In this document: piece after piece, positions 33,312 to 42,483 of the stretch
How the letters are laid out: the number at the start of each line of letters is the position of its first letter
How positions within the stretch are numbered: the stretch's first letter is position 1
Origin: Pseudomonas helvetica
Lineage (GTDB): Bacteria > Pseudomonadota > Gammaproteobacteria > Pseudomonadales > Pseudomonadaceae
Reading direction: 5' to 3'
NCBI RefSeq assembly: GCF_039908645.1
Contig: NZ_CP150917.1
Coordinates: 3,979,501-4,043,500, forward strand
DNA: 64,000 bases
Translations under genes and position numbers: made by a program
The notes under the pieces: generated by a model
What the model was told of the DNA's origin: nothing
What the model saw: the letters and a program-made list of their open reading frames with translations, nothing else
Databases searched by the model: none

Positions 33312-36011
33312 ATGGCCGAAGAACGTCCTGATCCGGACCAGCTACTGGCCCGGATTCGCGAAGAAGAAGCGCAGGCCAAACGCGGTCGGCTGAAGATTTT
33401 TTTCGGCGCCAGCGCCGGTGTCGGCAAGACCTACGCGATGCTTGCCGCGGCACAGACCGCGAAGCTGCAAAACATCGATGTGCTGGTCGGCGTGATCGAG
33501 ACCCACGGCCGCGCCGAGACTCAGGCCCTGACAGAGGGCCTTGAACTATTGCCTCGCAAGCAGGTGGTCGACAAGAACCGTACGTTGACCGAGTTCGATC
33601 TGGACGCCGCGCTCGCGCGCAAGCCGGGCCTGATCCTGATCGACGAACTGGCTCACTCCAATATCGCAGGCTCCCGACATCCAAAGCGCTGGCAGGACGT
33701 AGAAGAACTGCTCAGCGCCGGTATCGATGTCTGGTCGACGATGAACGTTCAGCACCTCGAAAGCCTGAACGACATTGTCGGCGGCATCACCGGGATTCGT
33801 GTCTGGGAGACCGTGCCCGACCATGTCTTCGACACCGCCGATGAAGTGGTCATCGTCGACCTGCCGCCCGACGATCTGTTGCAGCGCTTGAAGGAAGGCA
33901 AGGTCTATATGGCGCAACAGGCCGAGCGCGCGGTGCAGAACTTCTTCCGCAAGGGCAACCTGATCGCCCTGCGCGAACTGGCGCTGCGCCGCACCGCCGA
34001 CCGGGTCGACAGCGAGATGTTGCAGTATCGCCAAAGCGGCGCGGTGAAACCGGTGTGGGGCACCCGCGAGTCGTTGCTTGCCTGCGTCGGCCCCAATGAT
34101 CAGGCCGAAAAAACCGTACGCTCGACGGCGCGCCTGGCCGCTCAGCTCAACGTGCCGTGGCACGCCGTGTATGTCGAAACCCCGGCCTTGCAGCGCCTGC
34201 CCGAGGTCAAGCGGCGTCGGGTGCTGGCAACCTTGAAACTGGCTCAGGACATGGGCGCGCAAATCTCGACCCTGGCAGGCCAGGACATTGCCGAAACGCT
34301 GGTCAAGTACGCCCGGCAGCACAACCTTTCAAAAGTCGTGCTGGGCCGTGATGAACGTCCGCGCCAACGACTCTGGCGGCGGGTGCTTGCCGATCGGATT
34401 GGGGTGCTGGGCGCCGATCTCGACGTGATTCAAATCTCGCTGCCGGAGAGTCGCCGCCCACCAGCCGAGACGACCTCCACCGCCAGCGACAGCCCGATCA
34501 CCTGGCGCCCGTATCTCTGGAGCGTCGCGATCTGTGCGGTGACGACCCTGCTGGCCATGCCGCTGTTCCAGGTGCTGGAACAGGCCAACATCGTCATGCT
34601 GTTCCTGCTGGCGGTCGTTGCCGTGGCGGTGCGCTTTGGGCGTGGCCCGGCGATCATGGCGGCCTTCGTCTCGGTCGGCGCCTTCGACTTTTTCTTTGTG
34701 GCGCCACGCTTTTCATTCGCCATCGCCGATATCCAGTATCTGGTGACCTTCAGCGTCATGCTCGTGGTGGCCCTGGTGATCGGGCAAATGACCGCCAGCC
34801 TGACTTACCAGGCACGAGTGGCGCAACGGCGCGAAGACCGCATGCGCGGGCTGTACGAGATGTCGCGCCTGCTGTCCGCCGCACTGTTGACCGAACAGGT
34901 TGCGGAAATCGGCGCACAGTTCCTGGCGGCCGAGTTTGGCGCCCGGTCGGCGTTGCTGGTGGCCGATGACCACAACAAACTGCAGGCGCCGATGGTCACG
35001 GGAGAGGCACCGCAAGTCGACGTTGCCATTGCCCAGTGGTCGTACGACAAAACCGAACCGGCCGGATACGGCACCGACACCCTGCCCTCCAGTTCCACGC
35101 TTTACCTGCCCTTGTCGGCGCCCATGCGGGTGCGCGGAGTATTGGCCGTGCAACCGCGCGATACGACTCGGTTGGCGGTGCCGGAACAACGCCGCCTGCT
35201 CGACACCTGCGCGTCATTGCTGGCCATCTCGCTCGAACGGATTCACTACATCAACGTCGCCCAGGACACCACCGTTCAGATGGAATCCGAGCGGTTGCGC
35301 AACTCGCTGCTCTCGGCCATCTCCCACGATTTGCGCACCCCGCTGTCGGTCATGGTCGGGCTCGCCGAAGCGCTCAAGCTGACCAAACCGCCCCTGACCG
35401 GCGAAACCGCCGAGATCGCCACGGCGGTGGGCGAGTCTGCGCTGCGCATGAATACGCTGGTCAATAACCTGCTGGACATGGCTCGCCTCGAGTCCGGCAA
35501 GGTGGTGTTGAATCGTCAATGGCAGCCCATCGAAGACGTGGTCGGTAGCGCCCTGAGAGCTATTCATCCGATTCTGGCAGGACGTTCGGTGCAGGTCGCA
35601 CTCGAGGAGGACTTGCCACTGGTTCGCATCGATGCGGTGCTGATCGAGCGCATCCTCATCAACCTGATCGAAAACGCCATCAAGTACACCCCAGCCGGCA
35701 CGCCGATCAGCCTGGGCGCCAGCGCCACGCCCGAGAACATTGAGTTGTGGGTCGCCGATGAGGGACCGGGCTTGCCCCGTGGACATGAAGAGGCGATCTT
35801 CAACAAATTCATGCGCGGCAAAAAGGAAAGTTCGATTCCCGGCGTCGGCCTCGGCCTGGCCATCTGCCGAGCAATTGCCCAGGCGCATGGCGGAACCATG
35901 CTTGGTGTTACCCGCCCGGAAGGCGGTGCGCGCTTCACCTTGCGTCTGCCCCGAGAAGAGCCGCCGAACATCGAAGCGCTTTCGCCGCAAACTGACGAGG
36001 ACCCATCATGA
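33312..36011 (+). CDS. kdpD: Sensor histidine kinase KdpD
   Basis: 899 residues from the ATG at 33312 (GTG at 33303 adds three). Cytoplasmic KdpD domain with Walker A GASAGVGKT near residue 35, USP-like domain, four membrane helices around 390-500, GAF-like domain, and histidine-kinase core with SHDLRTPLS (His 672), N-box and GLGLAICRAIAQ. Senses potassium limitation and phosphorylates KdpE. Its stop overlaps the kdpE ATG (ATGA). Confidence 0.96.
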   Translation: MAEERPDPDQLLARIREEEAQAKRGRLKIFFGASAGVGKTYAMLAAAQTAKLQNIDVLVGVIETHGRAETQALTEGLELLPRKQVVDKNRTLTEFDLDAALARKPGLILIDELAHSNIAGSRHPKRWQDVEELLSAGIDVWSTMNVQHLESLNDIVGGITGIRVWETVPDHVFDTADEVVIVDLPPDDLLQRLKEGKVYMAQQAERAVQNFFRKGNLIALRELALRRTADRVDSEMLQYRQSGAVKPVWGTRESLLACVGPNDQAEKTVRSTARLAAQLNVPWHAVYVETPALQRLPEVKRRRVLATLKLAQDMGAQISTLAGQDIAETLVKYARQHNLSKVVLGRDERPRQRLWRRVLADRIGVLGADLDVIQISLPESRRPPAETTSTASDSPITWRPYLWSVAICAVTTLLAMPLFQVLEQANIVMLFLLAVVAVAVRFGRGPAIMAAFVSVGAFDFFFVAPRFSFAIADIQYLVTFSVMLVVALVIGQMTASLTYQARVAQRREDRMRGLYEMSRLLSAALLTEQVAEIGAQFLAAEFGARSALLVADDHNKLQAPMVTGEAPQVDVAIAQWSYDKTEPAGYGTDTLPSSSTLYLPLSAPMRVRGVLAVQPRDTTRLAVPEQRRLLDTCASLLAISLERIHYINVAQDTTVQMESERLRNSLLSAISHDLRTPLSVMVGLAEALKLTKPPLTGETAEIATAVGESALRMNTLVNNLLDMARLESGKVVLNRQWQPIEDVVGSALRAIHPILAGRSVQVALEEDLPLVRIDAVLIERILINLIENAIKYTPAGTPISLGASATPENIELWVADEGPGLPRGHEEAIFNKFMRGKKESSIPGVGLGLAICRAIAQAHGGTMLGVTRPEGGARFTLRLPREEPPNIEALSPQTDEDPS

Positions 36012-36697
36012 GCGAACCGGTGCTGCGTGTTCTGCTGGTTGAAGACGAAAAGGACATTCGCCGTTTTGTGCGGATGGCCCTGCAAGCCGATGGCCTGGAA
36101 GTGCATGAAGCCGAGACCTTTCAGCGCGGCCTGATCGACGCGGGAACGCGTCGGCCGGACCTGATCGTGCTGGATCTCGGCCTGCCTGACGGTGATGGCG
36201 TTGACCTCATCCGGGATCTGCGCACCTGGTCGGAGGTGCCGATCATTGTCTTGTCGGCCCGTGGCGCCGAATCCGACAAGATCCTCGCCCTCGACACCGG
36301 GGCCGACGATTACCTGGTAAAACCCTTTGGCACTGGAGAACTGCTCGCCCGCGTGCGTGCCCTGTTACGCAGGCGCGTGAAAGATACCGAGAACCGCTCG
36401 GTCCTGGCCTTCTCCGATATTCAAATTGATCTGGATCGACGCGTCGTGGAGCGCGCCGGTGTGCCTTTGCACCTGACGCCGCTGGAATACCGCTTGCTGG
36501 TTCATCTGTGCTCGCACCCGGACCGGGTGCTGACGCACCTGCAACTGCTCAAAGCGGTATGGGGCCCTTCGCACACCACCGATACGCCGTACCTTCGGGT
36601 GTTCATGGGCGGCCTGCGCAAGAAAATCGAAGCAGACCCTTCGCAGCCGCGCCATCTCGTGACCGAAACCGGTGTCGGTTACCGCTTCATTCCTTGA
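36008..36697 (+). CDS. kdpE: Response regulator KdpE
   Basis: 229 residues: receiver domain with phospho-acceptor D56 (LIVLDLGLPDGDG) and Lys in DDYLVKPF, then an OmpR-type winged helix. Overlaps kdpD by four bases. Activates the kdpFABC promoter in other bacteria; the A/T-rich direct repeat near 28570 is the candidate site. The gap to the next gene (36698-36924) has no gene. Confidence 0.96.
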   Translation: MSEPVLRVLLVEDEKDIRRFVRMALQADGLEVHEAETFQRGLIDAGTRRPDLIVLDLGLPDGDGVDLIRDLRTWSEVPIIVLSARGAESDKILALDTGADDYLVKPFGTGELLARVRALLRRRVKDTENRSVLAFSDIQIDLDRRVVERAGVPLHLTPLEYRLLVHLCSHPDRVLTHLQLLKAVWGPSHTTDTPYLRVFMGGLRKKIEADPSQPRHLVTETGVGYRFIP

Positions 36698-36924
36698 ATC
36701 CTGAGCGGCACACGTTGAATTCAAACCCGGGCTTCATGCCCTGAGCTCCCGTGGCTACCGTTCGTCCAGGCTGAAGTGGGAGCGCCCTTTCCTCGTCTAC
36801 ACCTTTAGACAGGAGACCTTTTACGGTCGATTGGACACCGGGTATCTCATTCGATGGCATACGAAGCGCCATACGGAACAGCAGTAGTTCAAGCTTCGGG
36901 TTTCATTTCTCAAGGGATAGAAAA

Positions 36925-37254
36925 ATGAGTACTAGCAGCAAAGACTGGCATGCATGGCTGAACGCGATGCCGCCGAAACCGGATGACTTCCACGTGGTAG
37001 GCGATGTTGAAGTTGCCAATCCGGGAATTGAGGCCTATCTGACCATGCGAGCCCCGCAAGGCTTTAATCCGTCGATCCTCATGCTGGATCTGCACTTGAT
37101 CCAACGGCCTGGAAACTGGGCACAAATGCTGTCCACTGCACAGGCCAGATACGACCGGGTCATGCCCCCCAGCGCACCCCATTACACCGCCGTTGACATT
37201 TACCAAAATGGCGAGCGATTGGCGTACATCGACTACATCCCCACCGTCACCTGA
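36925..37254 (+). CDS. Hypothetical protein
   Basis: 109 residues, AAGGGAT upstream. Soluble alpha/beta sequence (DFHVVGDVEVANPGIEAYLT ... IYQNGERLAYIDYIPTVT), rich in aromatic residues near the end. I do not recognise the family. It stands alone after kdpE with its own ribosome site; codon use resembles core genes. Confidence 0.65.
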   Translation: MSTSSKDWHAWLNAMPPKPDDFHVVGDVEVANPGIEAYLTMRAPQGFNPSILMLDLHLIQRPGNWAQMLSTAQARYDRVMPPSAPHYTAVDIYQNGERLAYIDYIPTVT

Positions 37255-37370
37255 CCGGCCCGTAACCGGGCACTAGAGGTCGCAACAAAGGCTGTGCCGG
37301 CAACGTTCGAAAAGCGCCACGTATACAAGGTCGGGAGGGTCCGGAAAAACGCGGCGCTATCGTCTTTTGG

Positions 37371-37454
37371 TTACATCGGCGAGATGGTCGCAAGTGCACC
37401 GATCACGATGGTCAATGCCAGAAATCCACCCAGGAAAATCGCCATCTTCAGCAT
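37371..37454 (-). CDS. 27-residue membrane peptide with perfect ribosome-binding site
   Basis: MLKMAIFLGGFLALTIVIGA then LATISPM. A GGAGG sequence sits five bases before the ATG at 37454, and the chain is one transmembrane helix. Too short for standard gene callers. Similar small single-helix peptides regulate or stabilise membrane complexes; a specific role is unknown. The rest of 37255-37683 holds no gene that I can support. Confidence 0.6.
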   Translation of the reverse strand: MLKMAIFLGGFLALTIVIGALATISPM

Positions 37455-37683
37455 TTGGCCTCCAAAATAATACGTCTGTGGTTGCAGCGTCATTGTGAGG
37501 CTCGGGCTGGATTCATTACAGAAGCAGATAGCGCGGGAAAATACGGATCAGTTCACCAGGACGGCCTCCCTGTGCTCAACGGCAATGGCGACGCGACATG
37601 CCATCGGCACACCGCCGGGTGCGAGCGTCCGCCCGCCCGCCCGCACCGACGTGTTGTGCGCCACGGCGGCGCGACCGGGCGCC

Positions 37684-37998
37684 TTAATATTTCTTCATCG
37701 TGTCAGTGCCCATATCGCTCTTTTTCTCCATGCCCTCGCTCTTCATCTCGCCACCTTTCTCCATGCTTTCTTTTTTCATGGTGGCACTCTTGGTCTTCTC
37801 GCCCTTGGTCTTGTAGTGGTGCTTGGTGGTCTTGGTGGCATTACTTTTCATTTCGTCATTTTTCATCGTGTCCTTTTTCATCGTGTCCTTGCCCATCTGA
37901 TCCTTGGACATATCATTCGTATTGGCTTCAGCCGCAAACAACGGGGCGGCCACCACCAGGACTACGGCAGCAATCGCCGCAGCAATCAGCTTCTTCAT
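37684..37998 (-). CDS. Secreted pentapeptide MxKDx-repeat protein
   Basis: 104 residues: signal peptide (MKKLIAAAIAAVVLVVAAPL then FAAEA), followed by a very hydrophilic chain of repeats such as DQMGKDTMKKDTMKNDEMKS and later MKKESMEKGGEMKSEGMEKK. It is lysine- and methionine-rich and probably unfolded and periplasmic. This is the MxKDx-repeat type; methionine-rich periplasmic proteins are suspected to bind copper or act as sacrificial antioxidants, but function is unproven. It precedes, in the same direction, no obvious partner; the molybdo-oxidoreductase pair lies upstream. Confidence 0.75.
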   Translation of the reverse strand: MKKLIAAAIAAVVLVVAAPLFAAEANTNDMSKDQMGKDTMKKDTMKNDEMKSNATKTTKHHYKTKGEKTKSATMKKESMEKGGEMKSEGMEKKSDMGTDTMKKY

Positions 37999-38066
37999 GT
38001 CACTACTCCTGTGCAGTTCGCGTTAAGGACAGCGGCAATGCGCCGCGTTTCAGAACAGCCGATTGC

Positions 38067-38840
38067 TCAGCTGCCACTGAACCAGTTGTAACCCTGATCC
38101 TCCCAATATCCACCGGGGTAATCGTTGGTCACGAAAATCTCCACCACATGTTTCGGGTTCTTGAAGCCCAGCTTTGTCGGCATACGCAGGCGCAGCGGGT
38201 AACCGTATTCCGGCGGCAATACCTGATCGTCATAGCTCAGGGTCAGCAGCGTTTGCGCATGCAGGGCCGTCGGCATGTCGATGCTGGTGTAATAGTCATC
38301 CGCGCATTTGAGCCCGACATATTTGGCACGGGTGTCGGCGCCCACACGTTGCAGAAAAGTCGAAAAGGTCACGCCACCCCATTTGCCGATGGCGCTCCAG
38401 CCCTCCACGCAAATCAGCCGTGTGACCTGAGTGGTGCGCGGCAACTGGTTCAATTCGGCGAGGGTCCAGCTGTGTTTGTCCTGGACCAGACCGCCAACCG
38501 TGAGTGAGAACTCATCTTCCTCGATGTCCGGAATGCCGTTGCGGTCGTAATAGGCATTGAACGGAAACGGACGCGTCATCATCGACTCGGGGTAGGTCGG
38601 TGCCAATCGGGCCGGATCGAACAGCGCTGCCTGAACCTTGTCATTGAAGCGCGAGACCATTTTCAGCATGGACTCCACTGAGTTGCTGTCGTCCAGGCGA
38701 CAGCCTGTCAGCAAGGCAATCCCGCCCAGCGTCCAGGCATGCCGAAGAAATTGCCGGCGCGCAGGCAATTCAAGTTCCTGCGCCACCGATCTGATGATGG
38801 CGGGATCATCCATCCGGTCTTTACCAGTCGTTCTGTTCAT
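38067..38840 (-). CDS. Molybdopterin-dependent oxidoreductase (sulfite-oxidase/MsrP fold)
   Basis: 257 residues. N-terminus has ARRQFLRH, a degenerate twin-arginine-like signal, and a lipobox LLTGC (Cys47), so a membrane-anchored periplasmic location is possible. The oxidoreductase domain has the molybdenum-ligand Cys144 in RLICVEGWSAIGKWGG, then a Mo-cofactor loop LKCADDYYTS. Its partner is the adjacent cytochrome b561-like gene (stop to start 3 bp), as in MsrPQ-type electron delivery. Substrate is uncertain. Confidence 0.8.
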   Translation of the reverse strand: MNRTTGKDRMDDPAIIRSVAQELELPARRQFLRHAWTLGGIALLTGCRLDDSNSVESMLKMVSRFNDKVQAALFDPARLAPTYPESMMTRPFPFNAYYDRNGIPDIEEDEFSLTVGGLVQDKHSWTLAELNQLPRTTQVTRLICVEGWSAIGKWGGVTFSTFLQRVGADTRAKYVGLKCADDYYTSIDMPTALHAQTLLTLSYDDQVLPPEYGYPLRLRMPTKLGFKNPKHVVEIFVTNDYPGGYWEDQGYNWFSGS

Positions 38841-38843
38841 GAG

Positions 38844-39437
38844 TTAGCGCCCCCGCAGCATGGCAATCAGGGTGCGTGGCACAAGCGCCACCATCACCAG
38901 ATGCACCACGGTAAAAGCGACCAGCAACGCCATGCAGACAAAATGCACGATGCGCGCCGAGTCGTAGCCGCCCATCAGCTCCCTCAGTAATGGAAACTGC
39001 ACTGACTTCCAGATCACCAGGCCCGACAGCACCAGCACAATGAGATCGAGCACGGCAAACAGGTAGGCGAGCTTTTGCAGGGTGTTGTAGTGCCGCAAGT
39101 CCGCATGGGCGAGCTTGCCTTTGAGGGCGGCGAGGAAATCATGCAGGACTTCGCGGGGGGGTATGGGGAAGAACTTGTGGGCGATACGCCCGGAAAAGAT
39201 ATTCAGCAGCAGGTAGACAATACCGTTGATGAACAGTACCCACATCGCCGCAAAGTGCCACAGCAGTGCACCGGCCAACCAACCGCCCAAGGTGATACTG
39301 GCGGGAATCTGAAAGGAAAAAATCGGCGAGGCGTTATAGATGCGCCAGCCGCTCATCACCAGGATGACCACGGCGATGACGTTGATCCAGTGGGTCAGCC
39401 GTAGCCAGATCGGGTGAATAGTTTGCGAACTACTCAT
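38844..39437 (-). CDS. Cytochrome b561-like membrane protein
   Basis: 197 residues from the ATG at 39437. Four or five membrane helices (RLTHWINVIAVVILVMSGW; LAGALLWHFAAMWVLFINGI; YLFAVLDLIVLVLSGLVIWK; RIVHFVCMALLVAFTVVHLV) with conserved His residues that would hold hemes. Directly upstream of the molybdopterin oxidoreductase in the same direction (3 bp), so it is its probable electron donor from the quinone pool. A longer in-frame start at 39524 is unsupported. Confidence 0.85.
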   Translation of the reverse strand: MSSSQTIHPIWLRLTHWINVIAVVILVMSGWRIYNASPIFSFQIPASITLGGWLAGALLWHFAAMWVLFINGIVYLLLNIFSGRIAHKFFPIPPREVLHDFLAALKGKLAHADLRHYNTLQKLAYLFAVLDLIVLVLSGLVIWKSVQFPLLRELMGGYDSARIVHFVCMALLVAFTVVHLVMVALVPRTLIAMLRGR

Positions 39438-39657
39438 GATGCCTGCCCTGCCGGCAACGCGCCGGTAAAATCCCCCCGACCACCACGACGTGTGTTGGCT
39501 CAATCCCCCATGGTTAACCGGCAACTCAAATGGAGTCGCAAACAGCGCCGATCTGGCGACGTATCTACCAAGACTAGCAGCGACTTTTAGAAACCGTTTT
39601 ACATTATTCGCCCTGGCACTTTGTGCAGATGAGCACAGCCTGATCCCGGAGGACCGC

Positions 39658-40092
39658 TCATCCAGCCGATTTGGCGCGAGCGCCCGCCCGCACCGACATG
39701 TTGAGCGCCACGGCAGCTCGGATGAGCGCCGTCAGCGCTTGTTCATCAAGCCTGTCGCCTTCGTGGATATCAATGGCACGCCGGGTGTTGCCTTCGAGGC
39801 TGGAGTTGAAGAGGCCTGAAGGGTCCTCCAGCGAAGCGCCCTTGACGAAGGTCATCTTCACGACCTGCTTGTACGTCTCACCAGTGCAGATGATTCCGCC
39901 GCACGACCATACCGGAACCCCTCTCCACTTCCATTCCTCGACCACGTCAGGAACAGCCTGCTTGATCAGCGCCCGGACCCGAGCGAGCGTTTCGCCGCGC
40001 CAATCCCCCAGTTCCTTGATCCTCGCCTCTATCAGCTGAGAGGCAGAGCCCTCCTGCTCTCCTTCAATTGCGCCGAGCGTTTCCTTCTTCAT
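39658..40092 (-). CDS. DUF1801 (YdhG-like) protein
   Basis: 144 residues. Core pattern RVRALIKQAVPDVVEEWKWR ... GVPVWSCGGIICTGETYKQVVKMTF and KGASLEDPSGLFN fits the DUF1801/YdhG fold. Function unknown in the family. Stand-alone gene, intact. Confidence 0.8.
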   Translation of the reverse strand: MKKETLGAIEGEQEGSASQLIEARIKELGDWRGETLARVRALIKQAVPDVVEEWKWRGVPVWSCGGIICTGETYKQVVKMTFVKGASLEDPSGLFNSSLEGNTRRAIDIHEGDRLDEQALTALIRAAVALNMSVRAGARAKSAG

Positions 40093-40440
40093 GATGGTTG
40101 TCGTCCTCTTCGTGGTGATTGCCGCTCACGTGCCACTGAGTATTGCGCAAAGTCTTAAGACGGCGAGCCGGCTCCTCACACCGGTCCTCGCCAAAATCCC
40201 CCGCTCTACGCCAAGTCCAGACACCCGCAGGAAAAAACCCAATTGCCCGCCCGCCAGGAATCCTGTTTCATGGCTGTCCGGTTCATCATCAAACGGACCA
40301 TCCGGCGCGCATCGGCCATGATGTTTGCATTCATGCCCGGTCGCCGGAGAAGATGAAAGCAGCACGATTGCTCTGGCACTGACTATCCTGATGCTACTGA
40401 GCCTGTCGGGCTCGATAACATCGTTCTCAGGGAATATCGA
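40093..40440. other. Intergenic stretch
   Basis: 348 bases without a supported gene. Presumably holds the promoter of ppnN; I see no strong repeat or terminator. Confidence 0.4.
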
Positions 40441-41814
40441 ATGACCGCAAGACAAGTTATCAATGCTTCGGTGAGCCCAAAAGGCAGCCTGGAGACGCTG
40501 TCCCAACGCGAAGTTCAGCAACTGAGCGCCGCAGGATCTGGCAGCATCTACTCTCTCTTCCGCCAGTGCGCCCTGGCAATCCTCAATACCGGCGCCCATG
40601 TCGACAACGCCAAGACCATTCTGGAAGCCTATCGGGACTTCGAGATTCGCATTCATCAGCAAGATCGTGGTGTCCGCCTGGAGCTGCTCAACGCCCCCGC
40701 AGACGCCTTCGTCGATGGCGAAATGATCGCCAGCACCCGTGAGATGCTGTTCAGCGCCCTGCGCGACATCGTCTATACCGAGAACGAGCTGGACAGCCAG
40801 CGTATCGACCTGAGCTCGTCCCAAGGCATCAGTGACTACGTCTTCCACCTGCTGCGCAACGCCCGCACCCTGCGTGCCGGCGTGGAGCCCAAAATCGTCG
40901 TGTGCTGGGGCGGTCACTCGATCAGCAGCGAGGAATATCAATACACCAAGAAAGTCGGCCACGAACTCGGCCTGCGCAGTCTGGACGTGTGCACCGGCTG
41001 CGGGCCTGGGGTGATGAAAGGCCCGATGAAGGGCGCGACCATTTCCCACGCCAAGCAACGGATCACCCACGGTCGCTACCTGGGGCTGACGGAGCCCGGG
41101 ATTATTGCGGCTGAAGCGCCGAACCCGATCGTCAATGAACTGGTGATCCTGCCGGACATCGAGAAGCGCCTGGAAGCTTTCGTCCGCGTCGGCCATGGCA
41201 TCATCATTTTCCCGGGCGGCGCCGGTACTGCCGAAGAGTTCCTTTACCTGCTCGGGATCCTGATGCACCCGGACAACCGCGACCTGCCCTTCCCGGTGAT
41301 CCTGACCGGGCCGAAGAGCGCGGAGCCGTACTTGCAGCAACTACACGCGTTCGTCGGCGCGACACTGGGCAAAGACGCGCAAAGTCACTACGAGATCATC
41401 ATCGACGACCCGGCCCAGGTGGCCCGGCAAATGACTAAAGGGCTCAAGGACGTCAAGCAGTTCCGCCGCGAGCGCAACGATGCGTTCCATTTCAACTGGC
41501 TGCTGAAGATCGACGAAGGCTTCCAGCGCCCGTTCGATCCAACCCACGAAAACATGGCCAGCCTGCAACTGCGCCACGACCTGCCACCGCACGAACTGGC
41601 GGCAAACCTGCGCCGGGCGTTTTCCGGCATCGTTGCCGGTAACGTCAAGGACAAGGGCATCCGCCTGATCGAGAAATACGGTCCTTACAAGATCCACGGC
41701 GACGCAGCGGTCATGCAACCGCTGGACAAACTGCTGAAAGCGTTTGTCGCGCAACACCGGATGAAACTGCCCGGTGGCGCAGAGTATGTGCCCTGCTATC
41801 AGGTCATCAGCTAA
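40441..41814 (+). CDS. ppnN: Pyrimidine/purine nucleotide 5'-monophosphate nucleosidase
   Basis: 457 residues, full length for PpnN (YgdH). LOG-family domain with the motifs SLDVCTGCGPGVMKGPMKGA (nucleotide binding) and IIFPGGAGTAEEFLYLLG, flanked by N- and C-terminal extensions characteristic of PpnN. Hydrolyses nucleoside 5'-monophosphates to base and ribose 5-phosphate; in E. coli it is stimulated by (p)ppGpp. Followed by a hairpin terminator at 41838. Confidence 0.92.
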   Translation: MTARQVINASVSPKGSLETLSQREVQQLSAAGSGSIYSLFRQCALAILNTGAHVDNAKTILEAYRDFEIRIHQQDRGVRLELLNAPADAFVDGEMIASTREMLFSALRDIVYTENELDSQRIDLSSSQGISDYVFHLLRNARTLRAGVEPKIVVCWGGHSISSEEYQYTKKVGHELGLRSLDVCTGCGPGVMKGPMKGATISHAKQRITHGRYLGLTEPGIIAAEAPNPIVNELVILPDIEKRLEAFVRVGHGIIIFPGGAGTAEEFLYLLGILMHPDNRDLPFPVILTGPKSAEPYLQQLHAFVGATLGKDAQSHYEIIIDDPAQVARQMTKGLKDVKQFRRERNDAFHFNWLLKIDEGFQRPFDPTHENMASLQLRHDLPPHELAANLRRAFSGIVAGNVKDKGIRLIEKYGPYKIHGDAAVMQPLDKLLKAFVAQHRMKLPGGAEYVPCYQVIS

Positions 41815-41837
41815 CCCCCCCCTCGGGTCGACAGGCT

Positions 41838-41867
41838 CGGAACCGTGCGGTTCCGGGTCTTTCTTCC
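41838..41867 (+). terminator. Hairpin terminator after ppnN
   Basis: CGGAACC GTGC GGTTCCG forms a 7-bp stem with a 4-base loop, followed by GGTCTTTCTTCCC. The T-rich tail is short, so termination may be partial. Confidence 0.5.
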
Positions 41868-41912
41868 CTTTTCGCGGTACGCGTCCCTCCAACACAGCCT
41901 GAGTGATTTCCA

Positions 41913-42473
41913 GTGCAGAGCACCCGTTTGACCCTGATCTGTCACGCCCGGACAGCAGCCCAGAAACTGGCGCGCTTTGCCGAGGATGAATCAGTGGAAA
42001 TGGATTGGCAGAACGCAAAAGGCTCATTGGCCAAGCGTTTCAAACGAGCACCACGCCTGCTCAGCGCCCCGGAAGCCCGGACCCGAGAGACCGCCGCGCT
42101 GTTTGGCGCGGACATGGAAATTGTCCCGGCACTGCGCGATTGTGATTTGGGTCGCTGGAAGGGGCTGCGGATCAATGACCTGCAACGAGACGAACCCGAG
42201 CTGCTGCATGCCTGGTTGAGCGACAGCACCAGTGCTGCACATGGCGGTGAATCAGTGGCCCAACTCTGCGAGCGGACCGCTGCCTGGCTGGAGACCCTGG
42301 TCAACCAACCCGGGCACCTCCTTGCCGTCACTCACCCGTTCGTGATTCGTGCCGCACTGATGCACGTGATGCAATGCCCGCCCGCGCTATTCAACACGAT
42401 AGACGTCGAACCGCTGGCCGCCGTCGAACTACGCTACAACGGCCGTTGGCGACTGCGCCTGACGCCAGCCTGA
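41913..42473 (+). CDS. Histidine phosphatase family protein
   Basis: 186 residues from a GTG start. The catalytic segment is LICHART (His11; RHG is the usual form, so the first Arg is replaced by Cys), with APEARTRETAALF, CDLGRWKG and a late VTHPFVIRAA carrying the second His. The altered RHG motif leaves activity in doubt, but the other phosphatase-fold landmarks are kept. It could be CobC/phosphoglycerate-mutase-like. It converges on the dehydratase gene with a 10-bp gap. Confidence 0.8.
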   Translation: MQSTRLTLICHARTAAQKLARFAEDESVEMDWQNAKGSLAKRFKRAPRLLSAPEARTRETAALFGADMEIVPALRDCDLGRWKGLRINDLQRDEPELLHAWLSDSTSAAHGGESVAQLCERTAAWLETLVNQPGHLLAVTHPFVIRAALMHVMQCPPALFNTIDVEPLAAVELRYNGRWRLRLTPA

Positions 42474-42483
42474 ACCCGTGACG

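Noticed and set aside
37455..38507. 350-codon open frame on the plus strand
   Set aside because: Opposes the MxKDx-repeat protein and the molybdopterin oxidoreductase, both with recognisable features; the product is repetitive and unstructured.
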